Positions 22,860 to 35,250 of a DNA stretch of 54,996 nt are shown in pieces. The notes beneath the pieces were generated by a model, which saw only the letters and a program-made list of their open reading frames with translations, was not told the DNA's origin and searched no databases. Source of the stretch: Welwitschia mirabilis (taxonomy: Eukaryota; Gnetophyta; Gnetopsida; Welwitschiales); assembly GCA_051453625.1 (NCBI GenBank), contig JBOZIK010000001.1, forward strand, positions 43,012,354 through 43,067,349, written 5' to 3'. The first letter of the stretch is position 1, and every line of letters begins with the position of its first letter. A program made the translations under genes and the position numbers.

Positions 22860-23970
22860 AAAATATTCTCATGGAAAGTAATGTGAAAGTATCAAATCCA
22901 AGATGACAGAAGGAATTTGAGAGGAGCGGTAACAGAAGGTTGGTGCAGGACCATCAGCAAATATACCTAGGCACCTAGCCTAAGCTATATCCCGAACGAA
23001 CTCCCACGCGCATAAAATGAGCATTGGCTTTCTCTTGCTTTTCTGTTATCTGTCGGTCTCTTGAAGCAACTAAACCCGTATGTACAATCTCGCCTAAAGT
23101 ATATTTGCTCCGCTCACTCTTCTGTGGGAGGCTGTAAGCGAATGACGCTGCAGTACTGTACCCTTTTCAGTCCTCTACATTTCATAAATGTCGTCTTAGT
23201 GTTGAAAAATACCGAGATGTCAAAGGCCACAAATAACATTTCCAAATTCGCAAAGGTTAAAGCGCACTGCTATGTTAGAAACCAAATGGCATCGATTTGC
23301 CCAGCTGAAAATAGCATGTAGCAGGGGTGGCACCACCTGGCCACCATGCAAGTCCTTAATGTGTGAAGCTCCAATTATGTGATAATGCTAGCACTCTCCT
23401 TTGCTTTGGCGTGGTTCCTCAAAGGCTGTGAAGGCGAGAGAGCAATGCCATAGCCATTCCTGCTAAATCCACGTTAACATGCAAGCCTGCTGAATCAGCT
23501 CTACTTTTACTTCTTGCCACACTTTCCAAGGTTGCACACCATCCATGCTAACTATCCATGCCATGCACGTCATGGCATGCCATCATGAAAATATGGTTTT
23601 TATCCAACTTTTGTATTTTTGTCGCTCTGCTGCAAATGTTTCTCGCCTTTTGTTTTTTCCGTGTGCAAAGCCAATACAGACGTTTTTCGTTTTACGGTTT
23701 TTTCCACGTTTCTGTTTTTGGATGTTCTGCAAACCAGCCATGAAAACCTTCGCCTGGATTAGTAACCAAAGGTTGGATTAAGGATATCCTTTGTTTGAGA
23801 AGAAAAAGAAGGCACGTCACCGGTAGTTCAATTCGTGGAATTATGAATAGAACTGAATGTATTAATCCATTAATGAAAGGATAATTGAAGCTCAGTCCCC
23901 TACACACATAAGCTTGTTATGGGCTTTTAACTTTAGAGGAGAGAAGACATGCATCTACCTATCTATTTTC
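22860..23970. other. downstream intergenic DNA of the gene island
   Basis: Moderately GC-richer DNA with scattered short ORFs. No protein domain, RNA gene or LTR was recognised. Composition falls to AT-rich after about 23.9 kb. Confidence 0.45.
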
Positions 23971-25040
23971 TATGACATCCCACTTTTCCTATTTGCTCTT
24001 TGTTGGTTCGCTTTAATTAATTTAATGTCTAAATCAGGTGAAAGATCAAGAAACTATTTTAGAAGCTGTGTAATAGTCCAAAAGCCCTTTTAAGAGCTCA
24101 CCCCTAAACCTTTTTGTAGATCAAGAAACTAATGATTTCTAAGCATAAGTCTTCAAGGAACCAATTGAAGCAATCCTAATTGAAGCAATCCTAAACATGG
24201 ACATATAGCAAAATCATCATAATAGAAGCAATCCTAACATAGCAACTTAATGAATACACTAATAAGAATTCATAGGAACTCAACGAAAAGAATAAATAGT
24301 ATCAATTGATTATCAGATTTCCAAATATGATCCATCAAATAGCATCTATGTTTATGTCAAAACAATAGGGTAGTTTAACAAAAACTCAAACAAATTTTAT
24401 TATTTGAGAAATTTATCTTATGATGAAAATATGAAGTTTCTTGGTAATGGCTTTTTAAAAATTCAACCAAAAATTCAAAAATCCCCTAAATTATTATTGT
24501 TTTTGTATTGAAAGTGTAATAAATATTTTTAATAACTAGTTTAATAATATAAACTAAAATAAGAGAAATCTAAATATAGTAACAGAAATCTAAATTACTT
24601 TATCTTTTAGGAAATTTAGATCCACATCATCTGTAAATAGAAAAATCTTCTTTTTCAAGACACCTTCCTAAGGCTTTCTGAACATTTTTCTATAATTCAT
24701 GAATCCTTTTTTTCTAATTCCTCTTTGAACTGATTAAAAGTTCCTTTTCTATTTACTATTTCCAAATCAAACTCCTACATCAATAGAATCCATCTTGTGA
24801 TCCTAAAATTAGTCTATTCCTTGTTCATAGAATGCCTTATTATAAAAGGATCTATGTGGAGTTTGGTGGGTTAACCTCAAATGTAGGAACTAAATTTCTT
24901 TAGGGAATAGTAAATGGCTAGCATCTCTTTTTCTATAATCTTATAATTATTCTATGCTACATTAAAAGATTTACTTACATAAGCTATTGCATATGGTTTC
25001 TCTAATGATCCATAATTGTTTTAAAAGAAGTTTCATTACT
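23971..25040 (-). mobile_element. A: Gypsy remnant adjoining element B
   Basis: The minus strand carries RNase H sequence (24690-25030). About 700 bp further down is 'aggaaaagtggga' directly followed by 'tgtcata' (rc of 23971-23990), which looks like a polypurine tract and the start of a 3' LTR. An integrase is not visible in between, so it is deleted or too decayed. RNase H similarity stops near 25040, where the LTR of B begins, which suggests B inserted into A. Confidence 0.5.
24690..25030 (-). pseudogene. RNase H domain remnant (element A)
   Basis: The minus strand reads NNYGSLEKPYAIAYVSKSFN, an interrupted EKEMLAIYYSLKKF and, further on, ITRWILLM and EFDLEIVNRKG. This matches the Gypsy RNase H pattern 'EKPIAYASR.LN..E.NY...EKE.LAI' and 'RW...L.EFD..I....G'. 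Stops occur at expected Glu/Gln or Trp positions. Upstream reverse transcriptase sequence is not present in the window. Confidence 0.75.
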
Positions 25041-25498
25041 TAAGAAGTGAAATAACTAAGAACTAAAACAATTTAAATAAACTTGTAATTAAAATATAAC
25101 AAAATGAAAGAGATAATCATCATGCTTTATTAATGAATGAAAAATGTGAAACTTCCTCATGTTAAACACCAAGGTTTTGAGGGTGGATTAGTCAAGTTAT
25201 ACTACCTTCAAGGTCCAGTTTGTAGGACCACTGGGGAGCCAGACCAGTTTATCAAGGATCAATATACTTGTGAAAATCTCATGCATACCCTACACTCCCT
25301 CTTTGTTGTGTTTTTAACAATGGTGAACAATTATCATGTTGTTTCATATAGAATCCACCTTTCATATCTAGTATAATTTGTTTTGCAAGGGTTATATCCC
25401 TTAAATAGATAATTTACATTTAATAATATTTAACAAATACATTATTAAACATAGACATGGGATGTTCCTTGCCTTAACGAGGTCAACGTATTGTGACA
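25040..25498 (-). repeat. B 3' LTR (about 460 bp)
   Basis: The high end is clear: on the minus strand 'taagggggg aag' (25501-25510 region) is followed by TGTCACAATACG, a typical Gypsy LTR start. The low end is approximate (25030-25050), set by where RNase H similarity of element A resumes. The partner 5' LTR lies beyond the window. Confidence 0.6.
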
Positions 25499-25512
25499 GA
25501 CTTCCCCCCTTA
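25499..25512 (-). promoter_or_regulatory. polypurine tract of element B
   Basis: On the minus strand 'taaggggggaag' lies two bases before the LTR start TGTCACAA. This is the plus-strand primer site expected next to a 3' LTR and supports the minus orientation of B. Confidence 0.7.
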
Positions 25513-25599
25513 GGATGTATGTTTATCCTCGAATTGTTGTTCTTTTAGAGAATCTTCTAGGATATTTGCTTGTCCTTCTTCATATTCTTCATCCTCATC

Positions 25600-26733
25600 T
25601 TGTTCTACTACAATATTAAATTAAGATTCATCTTCATTAGTAAACAAAATAAGATAAGTTTGATGTATGAATTCTTCATTTTCCAAACTATATTGGTTGC
25701 AATGGTATCATTCAATTAATTCTTCTGTATTAATTTTTCCTCTTAATTTCTTTTCTTTTTTGTCTTTAACCTTAACTTATTCAATTGTAAATATGAGAAT
25801 TGATGTTACCTAAATATCATTCCAATCAATTATAAAATTATCAAATTTTCCCAAATAAAAATGGTTTAAGTGAACTAATATGGGATACTAGATGTACTTG
25901 AGATCATCGGGTTGAGAGGTTCAGCTTGCACACTAACTCACTAATTCTTTGGACAATGGAAAAGTGTTCGTAATATCAAGGATCCAATTTGCCATACTTT
26001 CTCAATTTCAAGTATGTCCTCTTTGGCTTAACTCTTAAAAGAACTTGGTCATGAACTTGAAAAATTCAATGGGAGTGCTTATGATTAAAATATATCTTGT
26101 ATATGTCTTGGACATCTTGTAGTTCTTTTTGAACTTTTCTAATAAATTTTTTCCATTCTCTGAATATCTTCTTGTTATCCTTTTCTATCTGAATGGGATT
26201 GTTTCAAGTAATTGGAGTTGCACAGTTTCTATTATATATAGCTTCAAAGGATGTGCATTTGATAAAGGATTAATATCCTTGATTGTAAGTAAATTCGGCC
26301 AAATGAAGATACTCTTCCCATCTTGTGGATTTGCTGATGACATAATTTCTTAATATATCTTCAAATATATGGTTTACTTATTCTATTTGTTCATCATTTT
26401 CAAGGTGAAATGTAGTGCTAAAGAACACTTATGTCCCTAATTGTTTAAAGAATTCCTGTCAAAGTTTGACATAAACTTTAGGTCATGATCAGATATAGTA
26501 ATTCTTGGAGTAATGTGTAGTTTGAAAATCTCTCTTATGAATTGGCTTGCAATTTCTTTCGCCATTGTTGTTGTCTTAGTTAAGTTAAAATGAACCATCT
26601 TCATTAACCTGTTAACACATATAAAAATTTTGTCATGTTGCTTAACTTTCCTAAGAAATGCTATAATGAAATCCATGGTTATCTCCTCCTATTTCCATGA
26701 TGATATTTCTAAAGGTTTTGAAAAATTGGTGGG
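25600..26733 (-). pseudogene. B integrase core, C-terminus and chromodomain
   Basis: Minus-strand reading from 26733: a linker with SKPLEISSWK, then EEITMDFIIAFLRK, HDKIFICVNRLMKMVHF, ITPRITISDHDLKF (catalytic core), WEEYLHLAEFTYNQG and FEAIYNRNCATP, followed by a basic C-terminal region. At about 25760-25640 LRGKINTEELIE, a stop, YHCNQYSLENEEFI fits a chromodomain. This makes B a chromovirus. Stops replace expected Trp or Gln (TGG to TAG, CAA to TAA). The domain is cut at 26733 by element C and resumes at 53546. Confidence 0.85.
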
Positions 26734-28224
26734 TGATCAGTGCTTATGCGGTAAAATAATTACAGAAAATATCACAAAATAATATAAAATAATGCTAGAA
26801 AAATGCAAAAACTATGTTACTGCTAACCTAAAATAAGCTCACACCATTAAATAAAAATAATTAAAGGCTTACTAAAGAACTAGTTGAGATTCAACCATTT
26901 AGTTTAAAATGCATCATCAAAATAGTCTTATGATGAAGTTACTTGAATGAGTCAGGTTGGTTTATTACTACTAAGTTACTATGTACATACGTTATAATAA
27001 GGGGAAATGAAAAAAGTAGTGAATCATGATAGAAATTAGATGAGATGTTAGATAATACTTATTTCAAAGTACTACTAATTATCCTGGTTTATTTTTAACT
27101 ATATAAAATAGGAGCAAGTAGAAATAATATTACTTTTTCAAGTAATAGAACATGCAAAACATGATACTCAAAATATGCCTTTTAGCTTGATATTAAAATA
27201 CCAACTGTTAAATAAAGATGCACTAAGGCTTGTGTTTTCCTTTGCAGGTAACACCTTAGAGTATGGGAAATGCTATTGTACCCTTTGCAGGATAGTTGAA
27301 GCTCCTTTTCTTAATCTTTTTGCTTAGTCTATTTCTAGAACCTTTTGCCAAAAGGATTTCTAGCTTTGGTGGTGATCCTTTTCTTATACCCTTGTTTATT
27401 TTTCTGTTTCCATTCTTTGCTCTTTAGGGATAGGTATATATGTGAGGTTGTTACTGCTTTTCCACCACTTATCCTTCTTTCTCATCTTCATGCCAAATGG
27501 CATTCTGTATCTAAAATGCAATATACATATGAACCTACTAACATACTAACTAACTAACCTATTGATTAGTAAGTATATTGATAAAGAAAAACATCTATTG
27601 TTATTTAANNNNNNNNNNNNNNNNNNNNNNNNNNNNNNNNNNNNNNNNNNNNNNNNNNNNNNNNNNNNNNNNNNNNNNNNNNNNNNNNNNNNNNNNNNNN
27701 NNNNNNNNNNNNNNNNNNNNNNNNNNNNNNNNNNNNNNNNNNNNNNNNNNNNNNNNNNNNNNNNNNNNNNNNNNNNNNNNNNNNNNNNNNNNNNNNNNNN
27801 NNNNNNNNNNNNNNNNNNNNNNNNNNNNNNNNNNNNNNNNNNNNNNNNNNNNNNNNNNNNNNNNNNNNNNNNNNNNNNNNNNNNNNNNNNNNNNNNNNNN
27901 NNNNNNNNNNNNNNNNNNNNNNNNNNNNNNNNNNNNNNNNNNNNNNNNNNNNNNNNNNNNNNNNNNNNNNNNNNNNNNNNNNNNNNNNNNNNNNNNNNNN
28001 NNNNNNNNNNNNNNNNNNNNNNNNNNNNNNNNNNNNNNNNNNNNNNNNNNNNNNNNNNNNNNNNNNNNNNNNNNNNNNNNNCTACTAACATACTAACTAA
28101 CTAACCTATTGATTAGTAAGTATATTGATAAAGAAAAACATCTATTGTTATTTAAAATGCATAATTAAAATAATGAAAACATATCATTAACAAGGAAAAT
28201 TTTCATTAAAGTTTATAATCATCA
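26734..28224 (-). repeat. C 3' LTR with false gap
   Basis: Aligned with 52592-53545 along its length. It contains 473 Ns (27609-28081) flanked by an identical 74-bp duplicate (27535-27608 and 28082-28155). Removing the Ns and one duplicate leaves 944 bp, against 954 bp for the 5' LTR, so no sequence is missing here. Confidence 0.88.
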
Positions 28225-28240
28225 GTTCCCCCAAGCTTAA
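28225..28240 (-). promoter_or_regulatory. polypurine tract of element C
   Basis: On the minus strand 'ttaagcttgggggaac' directly precedes the LTR start TGATGA. It fixes this LTR as the 3' LTR of a minus-strand element. Confidence 0.8.
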
Positions 28241-30600
28241 GGTTTTATTATTCCCTTAACAAACAAGTACATACAAAAGAGAGAAAGAGAGAAACTCAGC
28301 TTTTTTCTTTCCTCCTTTTAAAAACAAAAGAATGCTCCTCACTGGATTTTGATACCTCCATTTTCCTAGCCTATTATACAAACTGTCTTTCCTGTTCTAA
28401 GGTAGTTAAACTTTTTTTTTTTATTTCTCCTGAAGAATAGGATCATTTAAATCTATAGTATTTATCTTTGTTTACCCTAAAGTAGCTACCTTTCTACCCT
28501 TACCTCTACCTCATGGAGGAGTGTTTTACTGCTTTGACTCTCCTCTCTTTCTTTTGGGAGCTAGAGGGATTTTTGCTCTAGGACTTTGAGGCACACATAA
28601 TAGCTTTGGATTTGCTCTAACTTGCAGTCCTATTCTTAAAGTTTGTCTAAGGGGAACTATATAGATTTTGGAAGAATATTTATTATCTAGTTTCCAAAAA
28701 ATATTTACAAAAGTACCTCTCAACACAGTCATGTTCTGTACATTTTGATCTTTTAAATTTTGTCAAGCAAGGGTCCAAATGATCTTGTACAAAATTCAAT
28801 GAATTCTATCAAATTTTTGCTAATGTTGGAGTTAGGTATGAAAACTATGCTTAGAAGAGGAATCTTTGTAACAAATAACCTTGGAAAAACAACTTACTAA
28901 GTAAAAATTTTCTTTGTAAAAATATAAAACATCATTTTCATAAATTTAAAAGTGTTACATTTATTGAATTCATTTAACTCTTTCCCCATGTAAAATTCGG
29001 CATTTCTCCTAAATGCTTAAATTAAAGTATTGATAATACCTAAGATTTTTGCTAAAATATGTTTCATCATTGTTCAAGAGCTTGAATATAAGAAAAAACT
29101 TAAGCATGATAAGGTAAAATGTAGGGATGAAAGTAAAATTAACTAACTTATTTCCTACTTAAATAGGTAAAAACTTGTACTTACTATTGTATTAAATTCA
29201 CACATATGAGGAGTAAATAAGAAATTTTACTAGAAATAAAATAGATGGAACTAGAATTATTTTGCACTCTGTTGATGCTAAAAAATAGAATGACACATTG
29301 ATAAGGTAAAAAGCAAAAAAACTACTTAGTTAGAACTAATGTTGTAGATGTTAACATGGTTGAGATGATGTTGAACTGACATTACAATCAGGGTCACCAA
29401 GAATGAGGAGAAGTAAGTTTGAATGAGTTTAAGTAAAATGCTAAAGGAATAGAAAGTCATATTTAAGTGGTAACCACTCTTTGCAATACTAGATTGACAA
29501 GGATCATCGAAAACTCTCAAGTCCTTAATGAGGGCTGTAGAATTCTTTGTGAAGCCAATTGAAAGAGTTTGAAGGTGGTCATCAAGAACTCTTAAGTTCT
29601 CAATGGAGTCCTTTGAATTCTAACCACTATCATTATGAAAGTAATTTATAATGAAAAAGTGAAGTCATGTGATAAAGTTATAGTGGAAAGTTGAAGGGGA
29701 TCATCAAGTAGAAGACCCTTCTTGTTAGAAGCACTTTTAAGAAGTTAAAGTTGACTTGAAATTTGGTCTAAAGCTTTGGCTTTAAACTAGTGTCAATTAA
29801 CTTCTTGAACTTGCATGTCAATGGCTGAGCTTCAAATTTGACTCAAAGTTGTAACTTTGGGTTGGTATTAGTAAACCAGGTAATCTTTCTTTTTGCTTAT
29901 AGGATGAAGAAGTAATCGAGTTAGCTTAAAATCCAACTTGAAGTTTCGAATTTAAATTGATATTAGCCAAAGCATTTTCAGATTCTCATCACAGTAGTTT
30001 GAACTAAAATCTAACTCAACGTTTTGTCTTTGGATTAGTGTTGGTCAACGAGATGAACTTGATTTTAAGGCCTATTTTATAAGAGGGAAAGCATCAGTAA
30101 CTTCTAGTTCTTGTTCTTCCTTGAAATCAAATAAATAAAAAGAAAATTCTTTTTAATGTTATTAGACATAGTCTAAAAAGTCTTCTTTTGACCAAAAGTG
30201 TTTGCAGGGTTTGTGGTAATTACTAGGTAATGCAGTTTATGATGATAAAGTTTGGTAAGTTCCTGTAATGGCATGTATCTCGAAGAAAACTAAACTGGTC
30301 ATAAATAAATTTAAAGTTCCAACTTCAAATTAAACCTTGGTTAGTTTAAAATTCTTTGATTCCTGTCTTGCTTTAAGATTGTTGCTAGTACTTATCACAC
30401 TTTAGCTATTGGTAGAATAGATATGTAGTTTCTACATAATCCTTTAATGTAATATCGAACACGTGTACATTAGGTAACTTAATATGAATGACAATTGTCA
30501 AACATGATAGTAAGACTTATCTTATAAATCTTCTTTCTTTATGCTAATCATCCATCATTCTCCACTTGAGCTTTAAAATTCCTTCACTTAATTATCTTCT
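28241..30600. other. C 3' internal region, no domain recognised
   Basis: AT-rich DNA between the antisense ORF and the polypurine tract. One minus-strand ORF (28526-28732) ends in PLAPKRKRGESKQ, a basic tail like a nuclear localisation signal, but the rest is unrecognised. Near 29500-30060, variants of 'ttcaaatttgactcaaagttg' and 'tcttaagttctcaatggagtc' recur, suggesting a decayed low-order internal repeat. Confidence 0.4.
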
Positions 30601-30639
30601 AATCCTTCTCATCTTTTCTTAGTTAATACTTATGGCTTG

Positions 30640-31303
30640 TACTCCCCTTCATTCTTTCATTACTACCTCTAGTGTTAAGAAGGTAAAATGTTACTTGTTC
30701 AATTTGGATTTCACACAGATAGACATATGCATTAGTAGTGTGGACCTCCCAGTCACCTTAAATCTCTGTAAGATCAGAAAACAAGGTATAGTAGTTCTTA
30801 TATAGTGACTACAAATTGACTACTGAGGTCTTAAATACCTTAGGTTTCTTCATCACTAAGCTAGAAAAGATCATTTGAGAAATGGTGTCATTACCTCAAG
30901 TTTTAGTCCAATGATCCATCACTTGGTGGGCAAGTGTCTGAGGATGAGAACTAAAGAACTTCATTCATAACTAAATTATAAGAATTTGACTTACAATGTT
31001 TCTTTGGGCTAGTTAGTTGAGCAGATGCAAGTGCTATAGAAAATGATTGATCAGCTTCAAGGCACAAATGTATCCTTAGTCTTACTAACATTGAGTTTTA
31101 ATAAGGAGAATATAGAGAAGAAAATATGGGATACTAAGGCTTATCAAAACTTTTTGTGAGCTCATCCAGAAGAGATTAATATGCTATTTAAATCTCTAAG
31201 TAAGAGGCATCTACTACCCTCAAGTGAGAATATTATGGGATTGTCTTCTAAGACTAGGCATTCTTACAAGAAGAACAAGTTTTTTGGTTGCTTCAAGAAT
31301 TGA
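30640..31303 (+). pseudogene. antisense ORF remnant inside element C
   Basis: The plus strand, opposite to C's gag-pol, reads as a decayed ORF: KKVKCYLFNLDFTQIDICIS early on, and from 31012 LVEQMQVL (stop) KMIDQLQGTNVSLVLL, IEKKIWDTKAYQNFL (stop) AHPEEINMLFKSLSK, ending in SYKKNKFFGCFKN and a stop at 31303. The opposite strand is full of stops here. Tat-lineage plant elements (Ogre, Retand, Grande) are known to carry extra, sometimes antisense, ORFs between pol and the 3' LTR; this fits that position. The protein family itself was not recognised. Confidence 0.5.
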
Positions 31304-31734
31304 GTTGATTTAGTTGGCTGATTTATTTGCTTAGTAACCTGAGAAATATTTTTGTTGTTATTTCTACAACTAGATGTAATAATTATTTGGCTTAATAAAG
31401 TTTTGGTTTTTATTTCAAATAAAGTTGTATTATACTATTTTATTTTTATTATGGACATATTAGTTCCATTAAAAGGAATTTAAATTAAATAATTTATTAA
31501 ATTTTTAAGAGAATGCAAAATGATTTTAAAACTTTCAAGCTTTCCCTTAGGTCAAATAGGTTTTAATGACTGTGCATGCTATTAAATTGAAATTAATTGA
31601 ATACACATTCCATCACAGATCAAAATATTTTGTTCTGGCTTTTTTTTTTAAATCTATCTCTTTCCTCCACTTTTGTAACCTATGATAGAATTGTAAATTT
31701 AGCAACTAGCTGTATCTCAGATGACTCTTGGGAT

Positions 31735-31960
31735 ATAATTATTCCTCAACATTTTATTTTTTTAACAACTTAATTTAACCTCTATGAGGAGAGTGAAACC
31801 CCTATCAAAGGAGTAAGAATCCACATGATTTAAATTTTATTGGTTTTTTTAACATCAAGATCATGGCCAACTGACCCCTCAATGGAGTTCTCATAGCTAT
31901 CATATTACATTACCAAAGGCCTCTCAGAAATATTTGCCCTAGTGCACTTGCAGTAAAACA
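31735..31960 (-). other. conserved post-pol block, C copy
   Basis: On the minus strand it runs 'caagtgcactagggcaaat ... atgatagctatgagaactcca ... gtcagttggccatgatc'. In sense it reads MIAMRTPLRGQLAMILML; in antisense MRRVKPLSKE and later PLNGVLIAIILHYQRPL. As in G1, a GA repeat lies just before it in the sense direction. It sits about 800 bp beyond the integrase of C. Confidence 0.7.
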
Positions 31961-31969
31961 TTATGGTGT

Positions 31970-31975
31970 TCTCTC

Positions 31976-32018
<43 letters not shown>
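31970..32018 (+). repeat. (TC)n microsatellite
   Basis: About 24 TC units with one interruption (tctat at 31978-31982). On C's sense strand this is (GA)n immediately ahead of the conserved block, the same arrangement as the AG repeat at 5821-5884. Confidence 0.93.
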
Positions 32019-32024
<6 letters not shown>

Positions 32025-32569
32025 TTGTCTTATGATGAAACATGTCTTCTTAGTCTTATTAATAAAGATAATACAGAATCCCCTATTAAAGACTTATCAA
32101 GTCAGCTTCTTATTTTATAATCATTACATTTATCTTGAACAATCTAGTGAATTGGTAGTCTAAATAAGCTTTAAAGAAATGATGCATCCTTTATTATCTA
32201 ATCTTGGAATTTATTTCATAGGTAGAGTAGAAGTATTTTTTTTCCATCCTATCAAGATTTCCTAAATAGTTTATCACTAATTTATGATCATAGTACATTC
32301 TTATTCTTTGCCGTTAACTTGATAAGTTATTTTTTCATCAAGGTCATATATTTTTATGGCTCCATTTCCTATAATTTTTATTATGGTATAGGGTTCTAGT
32401 CAATTTTGTTTACATTTCTATTTTAAATGTATTTTCTTAGGGTCATAGATTAATACAAAATCTTCTACATTAAAACTTATTTTTTTAATTTTATTGTCAT
32501 GATATATTTTAGTTTTCTATTGTATAAGTTACTTACATACAAGAAATTTTTTTCCTATTGACATTTAAA
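32019..32569. other. C internal DNA between integrase and GA repeat
   Basis: It probably encoded the integrase C-terminus on the minus strand, but no motif is clear. No independent gene was seen. Confidence 0.4.
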
Positions 32570-33655
32570 ATATTTACATTTTTTATCCATTCTTTTTGAG
32601 CTATATCTAAATCACATTTTTATTATTTAGCCAATTTAAANNNNNNNNNNNNNNNNNNNNNNNNNNNNNNNNNNNNNNNNNNNNNNNNNNNNNNNNNNNN
32701 NNNNNNNNNNNNNNNNNNNNNNNNNNNNNNNNNNNNNNNNTTTAAAATATTTACATTTTTTATCCATTCTTTTTGAGCTATATCTATATCACATTTTTAT
32801 TATTTAGCCAATTTAAATATTTTTATCCTACATTTAATTGGCAAAATAGCCCTTTTCTCATAAACTAATTCATATGGAGTAAATCCTGTGGTATGTGTTT
32901 AAGTTATTTTATAAGCCCATTGAGCTTCATTTAATTTATTAGACTAATATATTTTCTTATTATTTATGACTTTAGTTAATATTTTATTTAATTTTATATT
33001 AGTTACTTTAGCTTGACTGTTATTTTAAGGATGATAGGCAGTAGAGAGTTTATGATGAATTCCAAATTTGGTTAAAAGTTTCTTAAAGACTTCACTAGTG
33101 AAATGAGTTTTTCTATTAGATACGAGACTTTAGGGAGCTCCAAACTGATAGATAATATTTCTAAGAAAAACATTAACTATGATTTAAGAATAGTAATGAG
33201 TCATAAGCTCAGCATTAACCCATTTAGTGAAGTAATCAATGTAGATCAAAATATACCTTTTTTCAAAGAATGGGGAATTGATAGGTCTAATAAAGTATAT
33301 TCCCTAAACATCAAAACATTTGTTTGTCTGAATCCATTATTATGGCATTTCTAACCTTTGACTAACAACCTTGGATATAAGTATTTAAATCTTTGAATAT
33401 GGTGGGCCAGTGATATCCCATACAGAGAATTTTCATTCTTGTTCTTCTTATACCATAATGTCCTCCTCCTTCTCCTTCGTAAGCTTTTTTCAAGACCTTA
33501 TCTTGTAGTCTTTCCTCTATACATCTTGTAATAAAATGATCTTTGAAATTTTTAAATAACATCTTATCATGCCAAATATAATTTCTATATTCCCTTAATA
33601 ATCTTTTTTTTCTTTTTTTAGAGTAATTCATAAAAGATAGTAATATTTTACTCAT
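32570..33655 (-). pseudogene. C integrase remnant (first pol module)
   Basis: The minus strand from 33655 reads an N-terminal part with YIWHDKMLFKNFKDHFITRC, GEGGGHYGIRRTRMKILCMG and YHWPTIFKDLNTYIQGC (the zinc-binding region with the WPT.FKD signature of Athila/Tat integrases), then YIDYFTKWVNAELM, NIIYQFGAPQSLVSNRKTHF and LSTAYHP. The first 97 codons are open; later parts have stops. A 100-N gap (32641-32740) with a 77-bp duplicated flank interrupts it and is probably spurious. Confidence 0.85.
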
Positions 33656-33659
33656 AATA

Positions 33660-34498
33660 AAGTTGGCTATATTAACATACCATGGGTTTGTTGTTATCTG
33701 AAAAAGATATTCATTTGAAAACTCATTCCTTGTATTTATTTATTCTTCATCTAAAAATGCTAATCTTAAGAGGTTATTTGCTACCACATTCTCTATCCCT
33801 TTCCTATCAATAATTTTTAAGTTAAACTTTTGCATTAATAGCATCTATCTCATAATTCTCGAGATTGCTTCTTTCTTGTTCATCAAAAAACTAAGAGTAC
33901 TATAGTCAATATGAACTTTAATTCATATACTAAAATATAAAGCTTAAATGTTTTTAATACAATCACCACCACTAACAACTCTTTCTCTATTACTATGTTT
34001 ATTAAGATAGTTTAAAGTTATTACTAGTATAGGAAATGGTATAAGATTTATTGTCTTCATATTTTTATCCTAAAACTACTTCCATAACATGACTAGATGC
34101 GTCAGTCATAACATGGAATGGTCTTGCTCAATTTGGTTCTTGTAAAATAAGTGCTAATAAAATTCTATCCTTTAAGGTTTGATAAGCATTTGACATTCAT
34201 TAGTCTAGTCGTATTCCACATCCTTTTATAAAAGGTTACTCAAAGGTTTAGCACTTTTACTGAAGTTGGATATGAATCTCCTATAACATTAAATATGTCC
34301 AAAGAAAGATCTTAACTCTTTTAGTTTGGTTGGATGTGGGATATATTTTATAGCTTTAAGTTTTTGTTTGTTAGTTTCAATCCCTTTTTGAGAGATCTTG
34401 TGTCCTAGCACTATGTCCTTTATAATCATAAGATGAATTTTTGACCAACTAAGTCTAAGTAAATTTTCTTTACATCTCTTTAAAAATTTTTATAGTCT
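33660..34498 (-). pseudogene. RNase H and end of reverse transcriptase, first copy
   Basis: Minus-strand sequence parallel to 34750-35570 at about 80% identity by eye. Shared landmarks include 'catctcataattct', 'cttctttcttgttcatca' and 'tcagtcataa'. It is the module that normally joins the integrase at 33655. It is cut at 34498 by a 100-N gap, beyond which a second integrase start begins. Confidence 0.65.
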
Positions 34499-34598
34499 NN
34501 NNNNNNNNNNNNNNNNNNNNNNNNNNNNNNNNNNNNNNNNNNNNNNNNNNNNNNNNNNNNNNNNNNNNNNNNNNNNNNNNNNNNNNNNNNNNNNNNNN

Positions 34599-35250
34599 CT
34601 CTTTGTAGGTCTTCCTCTATACATCTTCTAATAATATGATCTTTACATTCTCTAAATAACATCTTATCATGCCAAATATAATCTCTAGATTCCTTTAGCA
34701 ATATTTTTATTTTATAATAAGTCATAAAAGATGGTAATATTTTACTCACAAAAAAGTTGGCTATGTCAACATACCATGGATTTGTTATTACCTAAAAAAG
34801 ATATTCATCTAGAAACTCATCTCTTATGTTGATCTATTTTTCATTCAAAAATTCTAACCTCAAGAGTTAATTTTCTAGCATATTTTTGGTCCCTTTTCTA
34901 CCAATAATTTTTAAATCAAAATCTTGTATTAATAGTATCCATCTCATAATTCTTGAATTTACTTCTTTCTTGTTCATCAGAAATCTAATGAAACTATGAT
35001 TAGTATGAACCCTCACTTTGTAATCTAAAATATAGTGTTTGAATTTTTCTAATTTCATTACCACTATCAACAACTTTTTCTATATTACTACATAATTTTA
35101 TTAAGCTTGTTTGAAGTTCTTGCTAATATAAGCAATGGCATAATGTCTATTACCTTCAACTTTCTATTTTAAAATTTCTCCTATAGCATGATTATGTGCA
35201 TCAGTCATAATGTGAAATGGTTTTGTCCATTTTGGCCCTTGAAAAATAGG
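34599..35250 (-). pseudogene. RNase H and integrase start, second copy
   Basis: The minus strand reads YIWHDKMLFRECKDHIIRRC (integrase start, 34749 down to the gap) and, before it, MLIVVMKLEKFKHYILDYKV, HTNHSFIRFLMNKKEVNSRI and MRWILLIQDFDLKIIGRKG (RNase H C-terminal part). It duplicates the module at 33362-34498. Tandem duplication within C, a second related copy, or a wrong join at the gap are all possible. Confidence 0.7.

Noticed and set aside
27546-28104. Long ORFs of about 170-180 codons on both strands
   Set aside because: They are almost entirely made of Ns.
33103-33354. Plus-strand ORF of 83 codons
   Set aside because: It is opposite to well matched integrase sequence of element C.
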